NCBI GenBank assembly: GCA_002783265.1
Contig: PFFG01000009.1
Coordinates: 282,009 to 346,008 of the forward strand
Source: Candidatus Gracilibacteria bacterium CG17_big_fil_post_rev_8_21_14_2_50_48_13
GTDB lineage: Bacteria; Patescibacteriota; Gracilibacteria; 1-14-2-50-48-13
Reading direction: 5' to 3'
Length of the DNA stretch: 64,000 bases
Shown: piece by piece, positions 7,879 through 19,951 of the stretch
How positions within the stretch are numbered: position 1 is the stretch's first letter
How the letters are laid out: every line of letters starts with the position of its first letter
Position numbers and translations under genes: made by a program
The notes under the pieces: generated by a model
Told to the model about the DNA's origin: nothing
Seen by the model: only the letters and a program-made list of their open reading frames with translations
The model's database searches: none

Positions 7879-8964
7879 ATGATTTGTATTGATGCCTCAC
7901 GGTTTGGTCATTTGGAACCTACAGGCGTTGAAGTCTATTCAAACTATTTATTGCCAAGGCTTGTTGCCCGTGCAGAACGAGACCACATTCCCTTGCAGTT
8001 GCTTGCTCCGCTTCCAAAAGACATCTCCTCTGCCTATGCCAAACCTGTGGTGATTCCTGGGAAGCGGCTTTGGACGTATCTGCATTTGTCGCTGTACCTT
8101 TTTCGAGAGCGCCACCGTGTAGACACGCTCTTTGTTCCCTCCCATGTCCTGCCTTTTGTATTGCCCAAAAAGTCTGTGATTACCATTCATGACCTGGCCT
8201 TTCGGCGTCTGCCGGAGTCCTATTCCTGGGGGCAGCGCCTGCTTCTGCATTTTGCGGCAAAACGCGCTGTGCGCCACGCGTCGCAGATTATTTGTATTTC
8301 TGAGAGTACGCGAAAGGATCTCGAAAAGTTTTATGGCTGCCCAAAAGAGAAGCTTCGGCTCATTCCTCTTGGTTTTGATAGAGAAGCCTTTCTTGCATCC
8401 TTTGTTGTGCGCCCGAGGTCATTTTTAGACAAGTGGGGGCTCGTGCCCGAGAAATACTTTCTTTATATAGGAAGAATTGAAGAGAAGAAAAACATTGCCC
8501 ATTTGGTGCGCGCATTTTTGCAGACAAAAGATACGGGATGGAAACTGGTGCTGGTAGGTAAACCCGGGGTGGGCTTTCCCCTCATTGCTGAACTGTTGGA
8601 TTCTCCTGAGGCAAAGCGACGGATTATTCATACAGGTTATCTGCCCGCGGACGATGCGTACTCTTTGCTTGCCTACGCAGGCACCTTTGTTTTTCCCTCG
8701 CGGTTTGAGGGCTTTGGGATACCCGTGTTGGAGGCACAGGCACTGGATGTCCCCGTTGTTTGTTCACGTGCAGGCGCGTTGCCGGAAGTGGCGGGTAATG
8801 CAGCTCTCTATATGGACAATACAGAAGGATCGTTGATTCGGCTGCTTGAAGGTGTGCAAACGCCCGACTTTGCACGGCAAGACTATATTGCAGCTGGAAG
8901 GGAGAATATTGCGCGGTTTTCCTGGGAGCGCTGTGCGGAGGAGGTGTGGTCTACCTTGACCTAG
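7879..8964 (+). CDS. GT4-family glycosyltransferase
   Basis: This glycosyltransferase of about 361 aa transfers a sugar from a nucleotide donor, probably to a surface glycan. The N-terminal acceptor half begins MICIDASRFGHLEPTGVE. The C-terminal donor half has FLYIGRIEEKKN near residue 195 and the GT4 signature FPSRFEGFGIPVLEAQA, with the Glu pair of the EX7E motif. The frame opens upstream at a TTG (7858), but ATG 7879 matches the family start. It follows comF by about 30 bp on the same strand. The substrate cannot be told from the sequence. Confidence 0.88.
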   Translation: MICIDASRFGHLEPTGVEVYSNYLLPRLVARAERDHIPLQLLAPLPKDISSAYAKPVVIPGKRLWTYLHLSLYLFRERHRVDTLFVPSHVLPFVLPKKSVITIHDLAFRRLPESYSWGQRLLLHFAAKRAVRHASQIICISESTRKDLEKFYGCPKEKLRLIPLGFDREAFLASFVVRPRSFLDKWGLVPEKYFLYIGRIEEKKNIAHLVRAFLQTKDTGWKLVLVGKPGVGFPLIAELLDSPEAKRRIIHTGYLPADDAYSLLAYAGTFVFPSRFEGFGIPVLEAQALDVPVVCSRAGALPEVAGNAALYMDNTEGSLIRLLEGVQTPDFARQDYIAAGRENIARFSWERCAEEVWSTLT

Positions 8965-9037
8965 GTTGCCGAGGGGTAGGATCAATGATACAATTTGACC
9001 ATTATAGAGCGTCTAGTCTTGTTAATTACCGCCCAAC

Positions 9038-9751
9038 ATGAGCGAATTTGAGAACTATATTGCACCTGATGAGGGTGCCGGTGGACGGGAGCAATCTGAG
9101 GAAGCAAAAGAGCGCTTTGCGGAGCAAATGCGCGAGGCAGCGAAAAAACTTGCTGCTTCGAAAAAAGACGAAAAGAAAGCGAAACGACGCGATAAGCATC
9201 TGGCCAAATTGCTGGAGCACTTTATTCGGCACATGCATGGAACAGATGAGGAGCGACTGCTCAATACATTGGTGCTTTGTTTGAAAAATCAGATGCCCAC
9301 AGAAATGCTGGTCGCCTTACTGACCATAATGTACCCAACTCTCAAGGAGGTACTCTTCTCTTCAGAGGAAAATGCCGTGATGCAGGTGTATGCAGAAGAG
9401 AAGCTGCGGGTCATGAGTATACCGTATGATCCAGGGCAGGTTTCTTATGGTCCCTCAGAGTTTAATGAGCATGAGCTTCCTGAGGAGGTCAAGGTGGGGA
9501 TTAATAGTTGGATTCAAAATTTGCTGGCCGCGGTGCGCATTCATCCAGACTGGCTGCTTGCCCGTGTGCTTCGAGGGGGAGAGCCCGACGCTGCTTTAGT
9601 GCAACTGACGACCATCCTCCTGGAGAAGTTTTTGCAGGTCCACAAGGTGACGGGAGAATTTGAACGCATTCGCCAATTTGCGCTCTTTATACTTTCCGGT
9701 GTGTTAACCAAGGCGGGCCAGGAAGTAGAAAAATCTGACGGGAAACTATAG
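9038..9751 (+). CDS. hypothetical protein with charged coiled-coil N-terminus
   Basis: This is an unknown protein of 237 aa. Residues 15-60 are very rich in Glu, Lys and Ala with heptad-like spacing, so a coiled coil is likely. The remainder is helical with hydrophobic stretches (for example LLNTLVLCLKN and LVQLTTILLEKF) but not clearly transmembrane. No known motif is recognised. It sits alone between the glycosyltransferase and the rRNA unit. A TACAAT -10-like hexamer occurs near 8990, and an intrinsic terminator follows at 9779-9816, so it appears to be a single-gene transcript. Confidence 0.7.
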   Translation: MSEFENYIAPDEGAGGREQSEEAKERFAEQMREAAKKLAASKKDEKKAKRRDKHLAKLLEHFIRHMHGTDEERLLNTLVLCLKNQMPTEMLVALLTIMYPTLKEVLFSSEENAVMQVYAEEKLRVMSIPYDPGQVSYGPSEFNEHELPEEVKVGINSWIQNLLAAVRIHPDWLLARVLRGGEPDAALVQLTTILLEKFLQVHKVTGEFERIRQFALFILSGVLTKAGQEVEKSDGKL

Positions 9752-9778
9752 ACAGAAAAATTGACTACAGACACGGGA

Positions 9779-9816
9779 AAGGCGGGCTCAAGGCGACCTG
9801 CCTTCTTTGTTGTTTT
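9779..9816 (+). terminator. intrinsic terminator before the rRNA unit
   Basis: An 8-bp stem AAGGCGGG / CCTGCCTT (one G-T pair) with a 10-base loop, followed by a T-rich tail. It separates the upstream gene from the rRNA promoter. Confidence 0.6.
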
Positions 9817-9857
9817 TGAGCTCCTGGGATTTTCTTTGTATTTTCCAGAAAAAGTTC

Positions 9858-9886
9858 TTGACTTTCCTTTTTTGATGGGTAAATTA
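9858..9886 (+). promoter_or_regulatory. rRNA promoter
   Basis: TTGACT (9858-9863), then TAAATT or AAATTA at 9880-9886 (16-17 base spacing). It is followed by a leader with a perfect GCGCAA/TTGCGC hairpin at 9920-9936. The position just ahead of 23S, with no 16S in between, indicates that 23S-5S has its own promoter. Confidence 0.6.
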
Positions 9887-9990
9887 TCGCTCGCACTTTG
9901 AGAGAGAAAACAAGATACGGCGCAACGAAATTGCGCACCTCTCAAGGTTACGATCCTTCACAATTCGGAGAAAAAAATGTTATCAATATG

Positions 9991-10006
9991 AATTATCAGT
10001 TAAGTC
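9991..10006 (+). promoter_or_regulatory. 23S processing stem, 5' arm
   Basis: AATTATCAGTTAAGTC is the exact 16-base reverse complement of 13110-13125. The two arms enclose the 23S gene and would form the usual double-stranded RNase III-type maturation stem. The match is 16/16 and continues imperfectly outward. Confidence 0.85.
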
Positions 10007-10021
10007 TTAGTATAGGTTAGT

Positions 10022-13056
<3,035 letters not shown>

Positions 13057-13109
13057 ATTCAACCGTACTTTTCCCATCAGTTTACGAGCAATCGCAAATT
13101 GGTGGGGTG

Positions 13110-13125
13110 GACTTAACTGATAATT
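13110..13125 (+). promoter_or_regulatory. 23S processing stem, 3' arm
   Basis: Exact reverse complement of 9991-10006. It lies between 23S and 5S, so 5S falls outside the stem. Confidence 0.85.
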
Positions 13126-13152
13126 TATGTCGATAACAGACAGAAAAAAGGC

Positions 13153-13277
13153 ATTGTCTTGGTGATTATGCTAGCAAGGGTACACCTCATCCCATTCCGA
13201 ACTGAGAAGTTAAGCTTGCTAAGGCCGATGGTACTTCCCGCGTTGCGGGCGGAAGAGTAGGTAGTCGCCAAGACAGT
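13153..13277 (+). rRNA. rrf: 5S ribosomal RNA
   Basis: A 5S rRNA with conserved CACCTCATCCCATTCCGAACTGAGAAGTTAAGC in loops B/C and the closing helix TTGTCTTGG / CCAAGACA. The closing helix can extend outward (GCA / TGC), so the mature ends are uncertain by a few bases. It follows 23S by about 100 bases in the same transcript. A T-run begins at 13280. Confidence 0.95.
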
Positions 13278-13299
13278 GCTTTTTTTGATGCAAAGATTT

Positions 13300-13327
13300 G
13301 GAGTACATAGCGTGCTCCTTTTTTTTG
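13300..13327 (+). terminator. rRNA unit terminator
   Basis: Stem GGAGTAC / GTGCTCC (one G-T pair) with a 5-base loop and eight or nine T. A first T-run directly after the 5S closing helix may give tandem termination. Confidence 0.8.
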
Positions 13328-13421
13328 CATACAAAAAGTGTCCAAAATCGAGAGCTTTCTTTTCTTCTCTGTAACAATTTGTGTTCTTGCACGTTTGGAA
13401 AGATGAAACCTATCACATACT

Positions 13422-15101
13422 ATGAAGCGCAAGAATTCCTCTGCTCCAGAGCAGCCGAATCAGGATCTCATTAACCACCTCTCTGCTTATAAAGAGACTC
13501 TTTCGCCTTCCCCCTTTTTTCTTGGGCAAACGAAAGCGGAGGTCTTTCAAAAGATTGCGTCTGTTAAGCAGAATCCTGTTCGTGATCGGCGCTCCTATCT
13601 TCGCCGTATTTTAGGTGTTGTGACTTCTGCGGCGGTGCTGGCTTCAGTGCTGTTCTCTGGCCCATTATTTGCACCACGTCTCTCACTCGCTTCTGTTGGA
13701 AGCTTTGGTGAAATATCGGGTGAGGTGCATGTTCATCGTGCAAATACGGTGATTAAGGCGCAGTCGAATGATCTCCTCTATGAAGGAGACTATATTGAAG
13801 TCTCTGGTGATTCTAGTGCGCAAATTTCTTTAGCTGGACTATCCCATGCGGAGTTAAAGCAAAACACGAAAATTCGTGTCGGCAGTGTCATGACCATGCA
13901 TCTGGATGATTCTGTTGTGACCTCTCAAGTACACCTTTCGCTCACGCAGGGAACCTTTGTGCAGAAGAAAACAGAGGATGTTTCCTCATCCCCCACCTTA
14001 ATCACGCTCGCGACGCCGACGGGAACCATCAAGGCAAGCCCTTCAGCAGACTTTACAGTGACAGCGCAAACGGATGATTCCGTCGCACTTGATGTCCACG
14101 CCAGTGGTGTGACTGTTCTTGCGAATGCAGAAACATCTTTAGATGCCGCTGGAGCCACGGTCGTTCGCGAAGGCGAACGAGTTGTTATGAGTTCTTCAAA
14201 GGATTCGGGCGATATTGTGATTGTGAGTGCACCTGTAGAGCAAGCAGAGCCCGCACTTGTTGCCCTGGAAACGACGGGGAATGCCAATGCAAATAGTTCC
14301 CAAGTAACCCGACAAGCATCTTCGATTGGAGGACAATCGAAGACCCTGAACGCCAACGACAATGCAGCAACTATTGCTTTTGTGGATCTTCCCCCAACAC
14401 CAGTGCCTGATGGCCGCTTAGCGGATTTGCTTGCCAAGCTTCGCCCGGGTCTGGACATTGCTGAAGTAAAAATGGATCAGGTTGTGGCGCTCTACTCCAA
14501 AGGCCAGAAGGAACAAGCCTTGGCAGCCATTTCGGGCTATGTCAGTACGGTCCGAGGTGTTGCTCAGACCTTGGGTGCCAATACTCCTGTTGAACGCGTT
14601 ATGGCGAAGCCTGGGTCTGTTTCTATGGATATCGCCGTACGGCAAAGTCCCCTTGCTACTGCGTACCGCGAACTTGCGGGATTAAGTGATGTGGATAAGT
14701 CGTCAGAAGAGTATCACCGTGTTATGGCAACGATAGAGTTGCTGTCGAAGGCAGAAGCTGCTCTTCGTATGGACACCCAGGAGGACGCACCCATTGCTAT
14801 GAGTTCGCCTGTCTCTTCCGCACCGGCTCTCGCAAAGGAACCTGCTGCCTCAGAGCCCTTGACCACAAGAACCTATATTAAAAAAGTACAGACGGGCATC
14901 ATAGGGGAAGTGGAAGCCTTGTTACAAGATCCGGATACGAAGAATAGTACAGCACGGTTTATTGCACTGCTTGCTCGCATTCCGGACGAGCCACGTAATA
15001 CTGCGCTTTTAGAGCGTATTCAATCCATGGTTCCAGGAGCGTTGAAGGGGTTTGTTGCTGTGAAGCTCCATCGTATATCCTTCCCTGAGGCAGGAAAATA
15101 A
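13422..15101 (+). CDS. FecR-domain membrane-anchored protein
   Basis: This is a 559-aa protein with a cytoplasmic N-terminus (~1-60, helical, with an HLSAYKETLSPSPFF segment), one membrane segment at ~64-86 and a long outer part. Residues ~93-250 look like a FecR beta-domain: GEVHVHRAN..., a DYIEVSGDSSAQI strand pair, LATPTGTIKASPSADFTV and EGERV. The rest (~320-559) is helical. FecR proteins usually transmit a surface signal to an ECF sigma factor, but no ECF sigma gene is adjacent, so the partner is unknown. Overall layout also resembles CPR anti-sigma-like proteins. It is followed, convergently, by the CTP-transferase-like gene with no gap. Confidence 0.65.
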   Translation: MKRKNSSAPEQPNQDLINHLSAYKETLSPSPFFLGQTKAEVFQKIASVKQNPVRDRRSYLRRILGVVTSAAVLASVLFSGPLFAPRLSLASVGSFGEISGEVHVHRANTVIKAQSNDLLYEGDYIEVSGDSSAQISLAGLSHAELKQNTKIRVGSVMTMHLDDSVVTSQVHLSLTQGTFVQKKTEDVSSSPTLITLATPTGTIKASPSADFTVTAQTDDSVALDVHASGVTVLANAETSLDAAGATVVREGERVVMSSSKDSGDIVIVSAPVEQAEPALVALETTGNANANSSQVTRQASSIGGQSKTLNANDNAATIAFVDLPPTPVPDGRLADLLAKLRPGLDIAEVKMDQVVALYSKGQKEQALAAISGYVSTVRGVAQTLGANTPVERVMAKPGSVSMDIAVRQSPLATAYRELAGLSDVDKSSEEYHRVMATIELLSKAEAALRMDTQEDAPIAMSSPVSSAPALAKEPAASEPLTTRTYIKKVQTGIIGEVEALLQDPDTKNSTARFIALLARIPDEPRNTALLERIQSMVPGALKGFVAVKLHRISFPEAGK

Positions 15102-16106
15102 TTAGAAAGCCAGCAGGAGTGTCATAACGATACCCGCCACGACGGGTATCGTTATATTGTCGTCTACTTCCCAAGTGCCGAGTTTCATGGGTATCGTTTC
15201 AACAAACATAGCGACCATACTTGCCGCGAAAGCAATTGGAAACGGCACAAAGATACTTGCTGCTCCCGCAGCAAAGAGGGCGCCCACGAGTGGTCCTTCA
15301 ATGTTTTTATGTTTGTTATACGGGAGAGGAAAGCGACCATAGTAGCCTCCTGCAATGTTTGTGATACTATCACCGAAAGCGAGCACGAGAATTGATGCCA
15401 GGGCGATATTATGGCTAAAGAATGCTGTTGCGAGAAAACCTCCAATAAGAAAGCAGAGACTGCCTCGCCCGGGAAACTTTTCAAAGTGATGAGCACGTTC
15501 AAAAACGAGCAAAGCTTTTTCCAGTAAGGGCAGTTGTCGTTTTTTTAACAGATAAATGAACAGGAGTGCAACAGGGATAAGCGCCCCGAGCAACCACGTG
15601 TGCAGAATACCGTAATAGAGGAAAATGGTCATCGTTACACCGACTGTCAGGTGCATGGCCTGTCTTCTATATTCCATTTCTTTACGAAAGACGTCCACAA
15701 GACGCTGAAAAACTGACCACTTCGTGTCGATAAAGAGGAGCGCAAAGGGGGTCATAAGCCCTACCAGAATGGAAAGAGTGAACTCGGTACTCGCCCAGGG
15801 ATAGAGTGTGGATTGTCCTATAAACACGAGAAAAAAGATGCTGACGCCGAGCAGGAGCGGAAACGGGTTTTTCCCACTGGTATGCAGAATACTGAGCGCA
15901 AGGATCATTGTGCCCCAAAGGTGGATGCTGAGACCCATAATAGCGAGTATCTCAAAGGCCAGAAGAGGAAGTAAAAGTGCGGCAAGGTCACGCACAAAAT
16001 CTTTGGTGCCGTGGGGTAATCGAAAAAATGCACTCAGAGTCATATAGGCACACAAACTCAAAATGGGAAAAATTGAGCTGATCCAAATTGGCCACGTAGC
16101 AACCAT
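15102..16106 (-). CDS. dolichol kinase / CTP-transferase-like membrane enzyme
   Basis: This is an integral membrane protein of 334 aa with about nine hydrophobic segments. Toward the C-terminus it has the CTP-dependent transferase signature FGDSITNIAGGYYGR...NKHKNIEGPLVG, known from dolichol/phytol kinases (SEC59-like) and phosphatidate cytidylyltransferases. It likely phosphorylates a polyprenol or activates a lipid phosphate at the inner membrane for glycan or lipid synthesis. The substrate is not determinable by eye. It abuts the FecR-like gene tail to tail and diverges from the RsbW-like gene. Confidence 0.75.
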   Translation of the reverse strand: MVATWPIWISSIFPILSLCAYMTLSAFFRLPHGTKDFVRDLAALLLPLLAFEILAIMGLSIHLWGTMILALSILHTSGKNPFPLLLGVSIFFLVFIGQSTLYPWASTEFTLSILVGLMTPFALLFIDTKWSVFQRLVDVFRKEMEYRRQAMHLTVGVTMTIFLYYGILHTWLLGALIPVALLFIYLLKKRQLPLLEKALLVFERAHHFEKFPGRGSLCFLIGGFLATAFFSHNIALASILVLAFGDSITNIAGGYYGRFPLPYNKHKNIEGPLVGALFAAGAASIFVPFPIAFAASMVAMFVETIPMKLGTWEVDDNITIPVVAGIVMTLLLAF

Positions 16107-16151
16107 GCGTTCTGGTAAGGAAACGTTTGGATTCTACTCGCATTCTCTATT

Positions 16152-16180
16152 TTGTAAATTGCTCTACCTCATGGTATACT
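16152..16180 (+). promoter_or_regulatory. promoter of the partner-switch genes
   Basis: TTGTAA (16152-16157), 17-base spacer, TATACT (16175-16180). Transcription would start about 20 bases before the ATG at 16206. Confidence 0.65.
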
Positions 16181-16205
16181 GAAAAGAATTTCTTAGGTAC
16201 TGGTT

Positions 16206-16976
16206 ATGGACACCCACGCTTCTGATATAGAGCTTCGACTGCCTGCAAAGCTTTCCTACTCGCACCTCGTGCGACAGACGGTAAAACATGCACTGGAGGC
16301 TACCCCCTTGCCGGCATGTTGGGTGTACCGCCTCATGCTCGTGATCGATGAACTGTTTATGAATGCGGTGAAATACGGTTCGAATCCCAAAGGTGGTGAT
16401 ACTTTGGTCATTGCAATGCGTGTTACGCGATCAGGCGTTATTTTATCTGTTTCTGATGCGGGGTTTCATGGTGTTACACCAGCAAAACTCCGGGCAATTA
16501 TTCGCAAAAATACAGACCGTGAAGGTCTAGCGCATCTTTCGGGACGCGGGCTTGCCCTGATTGCCGCGGCGTGGACTGACAATCTTGTGGTGCGCCGAAG
16601 TGCCATCGGTGGTCTCATGGTCGAGGTCACAAAGCACTTTGCTACAGCGGATCGGGATATTCTTCCTACCACCAAAACCTATCAGCGTGAGGCTGCCCGT
16701 GGCACAGAAACAGTGGTGCACGTCACGGAATCGCTGCTCTCAGCAGAAGCAAATCAGGAATTCCAAAGAGTTCTCGATCTTCTGAAAGATCCCATGCATC
16801 GAGAGCTGTGTTTTGATTGCTCAGAGGTGGGCGATATTTCCCGTGGGCGGACTTTCCGTTTGATAGAGCTCTATCTCGCCCTCTCCTTAGAGGGAGCGCA
16901 CATTCGCTGGCAACATGTTTCCACTTCCTTAGAAAAAAAACTGCAGCACGTTCATATACTAGACAGAAACTCTTAA
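16206..16976 (+). CDS. RsbW-like serine kinase fused to a STAS-like domain
   Basis: This 256-aa protein joins two halves. Residues ~5-145 are a GHKL ATPase domain of the RsbW/SpoIIAB anti-sigma kinase type: N-box DELFMNAVKYG (E49, N53), G1-like SVSDAGFHG (D84) and G2 GRGLAL (113-117). Residues ~165-256 look like a STAS (anti-anti-sigma) fold: ETVVHVTESLLSAE..., a central CFDCSEV strand and a helix ending LEKKLQHVHIL. In partner switching the kinase binds either a sigma/effector or a STAS protein, which it phosphorylates. Here both are in one chain, next to a free STAS protein 39 bp downstream. The G1 loop is degenerate (no DxGxG). Confidence 0.75.
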   Translation: MDTHASDIELRLPAKLSYSHLVRQTVKHALEATPLPACWVYRLMLVIDELFMNAVKYGSNPKGGDTLVIAMRVTRSGVILSVSDAGFHGVTPAKLRAIIRKNTDREGLAHLSGRGLALIAAAWTDNLVVRRSAIGGLMVEVTKHFATADRDILPTTKTYQREAARGTETVVHVTESLLSAEANQEFQRVLDLLKDPMHRELCFDCSEVGDISRGRTFRLIELYLALSLEGAHIRWQHVSTSLEKKLQHVHILDRNS

Positions 16977-16978
16977 GT

Positions 16979-16993
16979 ATTGTACTATACAAT
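16979..16993. promoter_or_regulatory. palindrome ahead of the STAS gene
   Basis: ATTGTA CTA TACAAT, a perfect 6-bp inverted repeat between the two partner-switch genes. The right arm (TACAAT) could also serve as a -10 box. A possible operator; no binding protein is identified. Confidence 0.35.
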
Positions 16994-17015
16994 GTAAGTA
17001 AAACAAAAACCTCTC

Positions 17016-17375
17016 ATGAACACACAAGTACTCATCCGCATTGATCCCATTGAAGAAAAGCCAAATTTTCGTTTGGTCACTCTTTCTGGACAGGTGGATG
17101 AATCCAATCTCCATATGGTCGAAGAACAGCTGGAAACACTGGTGAACCATGACGATGTGCGGGTTCTCGTTTTCAACTTTCGAGACCTGGAGTTTATTAA
17201 CAGTCGCGTGATCGGTTACCTGCTTTCTATTTATTCAAGCATGGCAGAGGCAGATAAACGCATGGCCATTGTGGAATCAAATCAAAATATCATGTCGATT
17301 CTCTCGCTTGTGGGTCTGACAACCCTCATTGGTCATTATGGAAACCTGTCGGAAGCATTAGAAGTTTTGGAATAA
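17016..17375 (+). CDS. STAS-domain anti-anti-sigma factor
   Basis: This is a single STAS domain of 119 aa, the RsbV/SpoIIAA type. The family phosphorylation site lies in the strand-turn-helix ...FRDLEFINSRVIGYLLSIY, with Ser63 in the conserved place. It would bind the RsbW-like kinase encoded just upstream and release the kinase's target when unphosphorylated (known for the family; target unknown here). The start ATG 17016 is the natural one. The gene ends in a terminator shared with the convergent bL31 gene. Confidence 0.85.
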   Translation: MNTQVLIRIDPIEEKPNFRLVTLSGQVDESNLHMVEEQLETLVNHDDVRVLVFNFRDLEFINSRVIGYLLSIYSSMAEADKRMAIVESNQNIMSILSLVGLTTLIGHYGNLSEALEVLE

Positions 17376-17408
17376 AAAAACAGCCCTCATGTGAAGGACT
17401 GTTTTTTT
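17374..17408. terminator. bidirectional terminator
   Basis: A-run, ACAG(C)CCT / AGG(A)CTGT stem and a run of T. It serves the STAS gene (+) and rpmE (-). Confidence 0.75.
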
Positions 17409-17421
17409 GCATTTCCCGAAT

Positions 17422-17679
17422 TTACGCAGCAACTTCTTCTTTTGGTGTCGTTGCTTTTGTTTCGGCAGCTGCTGCTGCATTCGCTTCCTGACGGCGGCGG
17501 AACTTATCAACACGACCCTCCGTATCCACAAGCTTTGATTTACCTGTGTAAAACGGGTGGCACTTTGAACAGATTTCTACTTTGAGTTCAGGAAGTGTGG
17601 AACCAATAGTATGGGTTGCCCCGCAGGAACACGTGACAACACAGGCTGTATTGAACGTTGGATGAGTATCTTTTTTCAT
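17422..17679 (-). CDS. rpmE: 50S ribosomal protein bL31
   Basis: This is ribosomal protein bL31 of the zinc-binding type, 85 aa from the ATG at 17679 ([10 protein letters not shown]). The frame is open a further nine codons, but those do not match the family. Cysteines C13, C17/C19, C37 and C40 form the zinc site and HPFYTGK is the family hallmark. A 15-20 residue Ala/Glu/Lys tail extends beyond the usual end. It sits at the intersubunit bridge of the ribosome. Confidence 0.95.
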   Translation of the reverse strand: MKKDTHPTFNTACVVTCSCGATHTIGSTLPELKVEICSKCHPFYTGKSKLVDTEGRVDKFRRRQEANAAAAAETKATTPKEEVAA

Positions 17680-17757
17680 AGAGAAAGGGGAGAATAAATG
17701 CGCCAAGTACGCAAAACAGAGGTATTATACGCAAAATCTGGCTCTCGGCAAGATAAT

Positions 17758-18840
17758 TTAGAAGAGGAGTTCTTTGAGAATGGCGGAGTGCAGTGGGTGG
17801 GCATCTTCGTTGAGCACAAGGTGAGTTTCGGTGGTCGTAACAAGCCCTTGTTGAGACAGAGACCGCGAGCGGCTTTGTAGCTGCAGAAGCTGCTCTTCTG
17901 ATATGTACGGGAGAAGTGCAGACCATGCAAGGCCGTTTTTCGTGCGTGTATGTGTTGTCAGGAGAAGGTTTGCCATCTCTTGGTGCTGCAGGGGGATGGG
18001 CGTTTCCATGACATAATTTCCTTCAAGATAAAGACGAAGGTTGCGCGTATTGCTCCAAAGCTTTTGCCCTTCGAAGGAGCTGGCACCAAGACCAAGGCCG
18101 CTATACTCTTCTCCATGCCAGTAGGTAAGATTATGCTTGCAGGCATGACCAGGTTTTGCCCAGTTGGAAATTTCCTCGTGCTCGTAGCCACTATCTCGGA
18201 GTACTCGAGAGAAGGTTCTATAAAGGCTCACGCTTTCCTCGTCATTCTCATCAAAGGGCATAGTTGCAAGGACGGTACCCGGTTCGATGCTAAGAAAGTA
18301 CGCAGAGAGGTGATGCGGTGCAAAGGCAAGAATTCGGTACAGATCCTTTTCCATGCTTGCACTTGTTGTGCCAGGAAGACCTAAAATGAGATCCGTATTC
18401 CAGGAGAAGGGACTTTCTGCGAGCAGGGTCATGGCCTCAAAAACTTGCCTGCTTGAGTGCTGTCGATTCATTGTGCTGAGCGCGGCATCGGAAAGCGTTT
18501 GTACACCCATGCTCACGCGGGTCACACCAAGGGTATGCAGAAATTGCAGGTACGCTTTACCAACTTGTTCCGGGTTAACTTCCACGGTGACTTCGCCTGC
18601 CGCAGGAAGGCTGTTCATAAGTTCTTCGAGAAGTTTTGGTGCGAGCAAACTTGGGGTGCCACCGCCAATGTACAAGGTTTCTATCGCCTGACTTTTGGTT
18701 ATTCCTCGCGCCTGTGCTTCCGCGCGCAGCGCCTGCACATAGGCCTCCTGATGATCGGAGTTGGTCACAACAGAAAATGCGCAGTAGTGACATTTACTGG
18801 TGCAAAAGGGAATATGGACGTACAGCGCTTTGGGTCTCAT
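17758..18840 (-). CDS. hemW: HemW-like radical SAM protein
   Basis: This 360-aa radical SAM enzyme has the motif CTSKCHYC (C13, C17, C20) for a 4Fe-4S cluster in a context typical of HemW (YVHIPFCxxKCxYC), then GGGTPS and the HemN/HemW-type C-terminal domain. HemW proteins are heme chaperones; older annotations call them oxygen-independent coproporphyrinogen oxidase, but the extra Cys of HemN (CxxxCxxCxC) is missing (A21-F22 follow). No heme-synthesis gene is in the window. The start overlaps the ruvB stop as ATGA, so they are translationally coupled. Confidence 0.88.
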   Translation of the reverse strand: MRPKALYVHIPFCTSKCHYCAFSVVTNSDHQEAYVQALRAEAQARGITKSQAIETLYIGGGTPSLLAPKLLEELMNSLPAAGEVTVEVNPEQVGKAYLQFLHTLGVTRVSMGVQTLSDAALSTMNRQHSSRQVFEAMTLLAESPFSWNTDLILGLPGTTSASMEKDLYRILAFAPHHLSAYFLSIEPGTVLATMPFDENDEESVSLYRTFSRVLRDSGYEHEEISNWAKPGHACKHNLTYWHGEEYSGLGLGASSFEGQKLWSNTRNLRLYLEGNYVMETPIPLQHQEMANLLLTTHTRTKNGLAWSALLPYISEEQLLQLQSRSRSLSQQGLVTTTETHLVLNEDAHPLHSAILKELLF

Positions 18841-19889
18841 GCCGAGAGAAGTGACCCCTGGGATCCACTGGGAGGCGTGAAGCCAAGGTGGGTGTAGGCG
18901 CGGTCTGTGGGTATACGCCCTCTGGGTGTGCGCTCGATAAAGCCTATCTGGAGCAAATAGGGCTCGTAGACATCTTCAATGGTGCCTTCTTCTTCTGAGG
19001 TGGCGGAAGCGAGAGTGCTCAGGCCAATGGGGCGTCCACCAAATTTTTCTATCATGGTGGAGAGAATCATGCGGTCGGACGGGTCGAGGCCGAGAACATC
19101 GATACCAAGTTCGCCAAGAGCATGCTGAGCCAGCTCTAACGAAATGGAAGAGACGCCACCAATGTGCGCATAATCCCGAACCCGTCGCAGAAGCCGATTG
19201 GCGATGCGGGGAGTTTTGCGCGCACGACTGGCGATTTCAAGAGCGGCCGTTTCTTCAACGCCGAGGCCAAGGATCTGTGAAGAACGATGAACAATATGAG
19301 ACATTTCGTCATCAGAGTAGAATTCAAGGCGGTAAACGTGACCAAAGCGGTCGCGCAGTGGCGATGAAAGCATATTGACCTTCGTGGTTGCACCAACAAG
19401 CGTAAAGGGTGGCAGGTTGATACGCATACTGCGGGCGCCGGGCCCTTTCCCTATGACAATATCGAGGACAAAATCTTCCATGGCACTGTAGAGTACCTCT
19501 TCCACGGCTGTTTTTAGGCGATGAATTTCATCGATGAAAAGCACATCACCCGGTTGTAAATTGGTGAGTAAGGACGCAAGATCCCCTGGCTTATCGATGG
19601 CAGGACCCGAGGTGATTTTGATATTCGCCCCCATTTCCGATGCAATGATGTGCGAAAGAGTTGTTTTGCCCAGTCCTGGTGGCCCATAGAGCAAAAGGTG
19701 TTCCATGGGTTCCTCGCGGGCCTTAGCCGCTTCGAGAGAAACGGAGAGATTACGTTTGAGTTGTTGCTGCCCAATATAATCGGCGAGACGCTGTGGCCGG
19801 AGGGTGTTTTCAAAAGCGTCCGTACGAGATGGTTCACTCTGCACGAGCCGCTGCACATCTCCTGTTTGTTGATGAAGATTCTCTATCAT
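18837..19889 (-). CDS. ruvB: Holliday junction helicase RuvB
   Basis: This is RuvB, 350 aa, the AAA+ motor that drives branch migration of Holliday junctions with RuvA. Walker [10 protein letters not shown] is at 69-77 and Walker B FIDEIHRL follows. Sensor 1 GATT and the C-terminal winged helix ([17 protein letters not shown]) are present. ruvA and ruvC are not in the window. It overlaps hemW by 4 bp. The small membrane protein gene lies 62 bp upstream on the same strand. Confidence 0.97.
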   Translation of the reverse strand: MIENLHQQTGDVQRLVQSEPSRTDAFENTLRPQRLADYIGQQQLKRNLSVSLEAAKAREEPMEHLLLYGPPGLGKTTLSHIIASEMGANIKITSGPAIDKPGDLASLLTNLQPGDVLFIDEIHRLKTAVEEVLYSAMEDFVLDIVIGKGPGARSMRINLPPFTLVGATTKVNMLSSPLRDRFGHVYRLEFYSDDEMSHIVHRSSQILGLGVEETAALEIASRARKTPRIANRLLRRVRDYAHIGGVSSISLELAQHALGELGIDVLGLDPSDRMILSTMIEKFGGRPIGLSTLASATSEEEGTIEDVYEPYLLQIGFIERTPRGRIPTDRAYTHLGFTPPSGSQGSLLSA

Positions 19890-19951
19890 AGCTTGGATAT
19901 TAGTGCATCCAGTCTAGCGTGAGCCTTGGTGTAAAGTAAAGGTCTCCTCGC

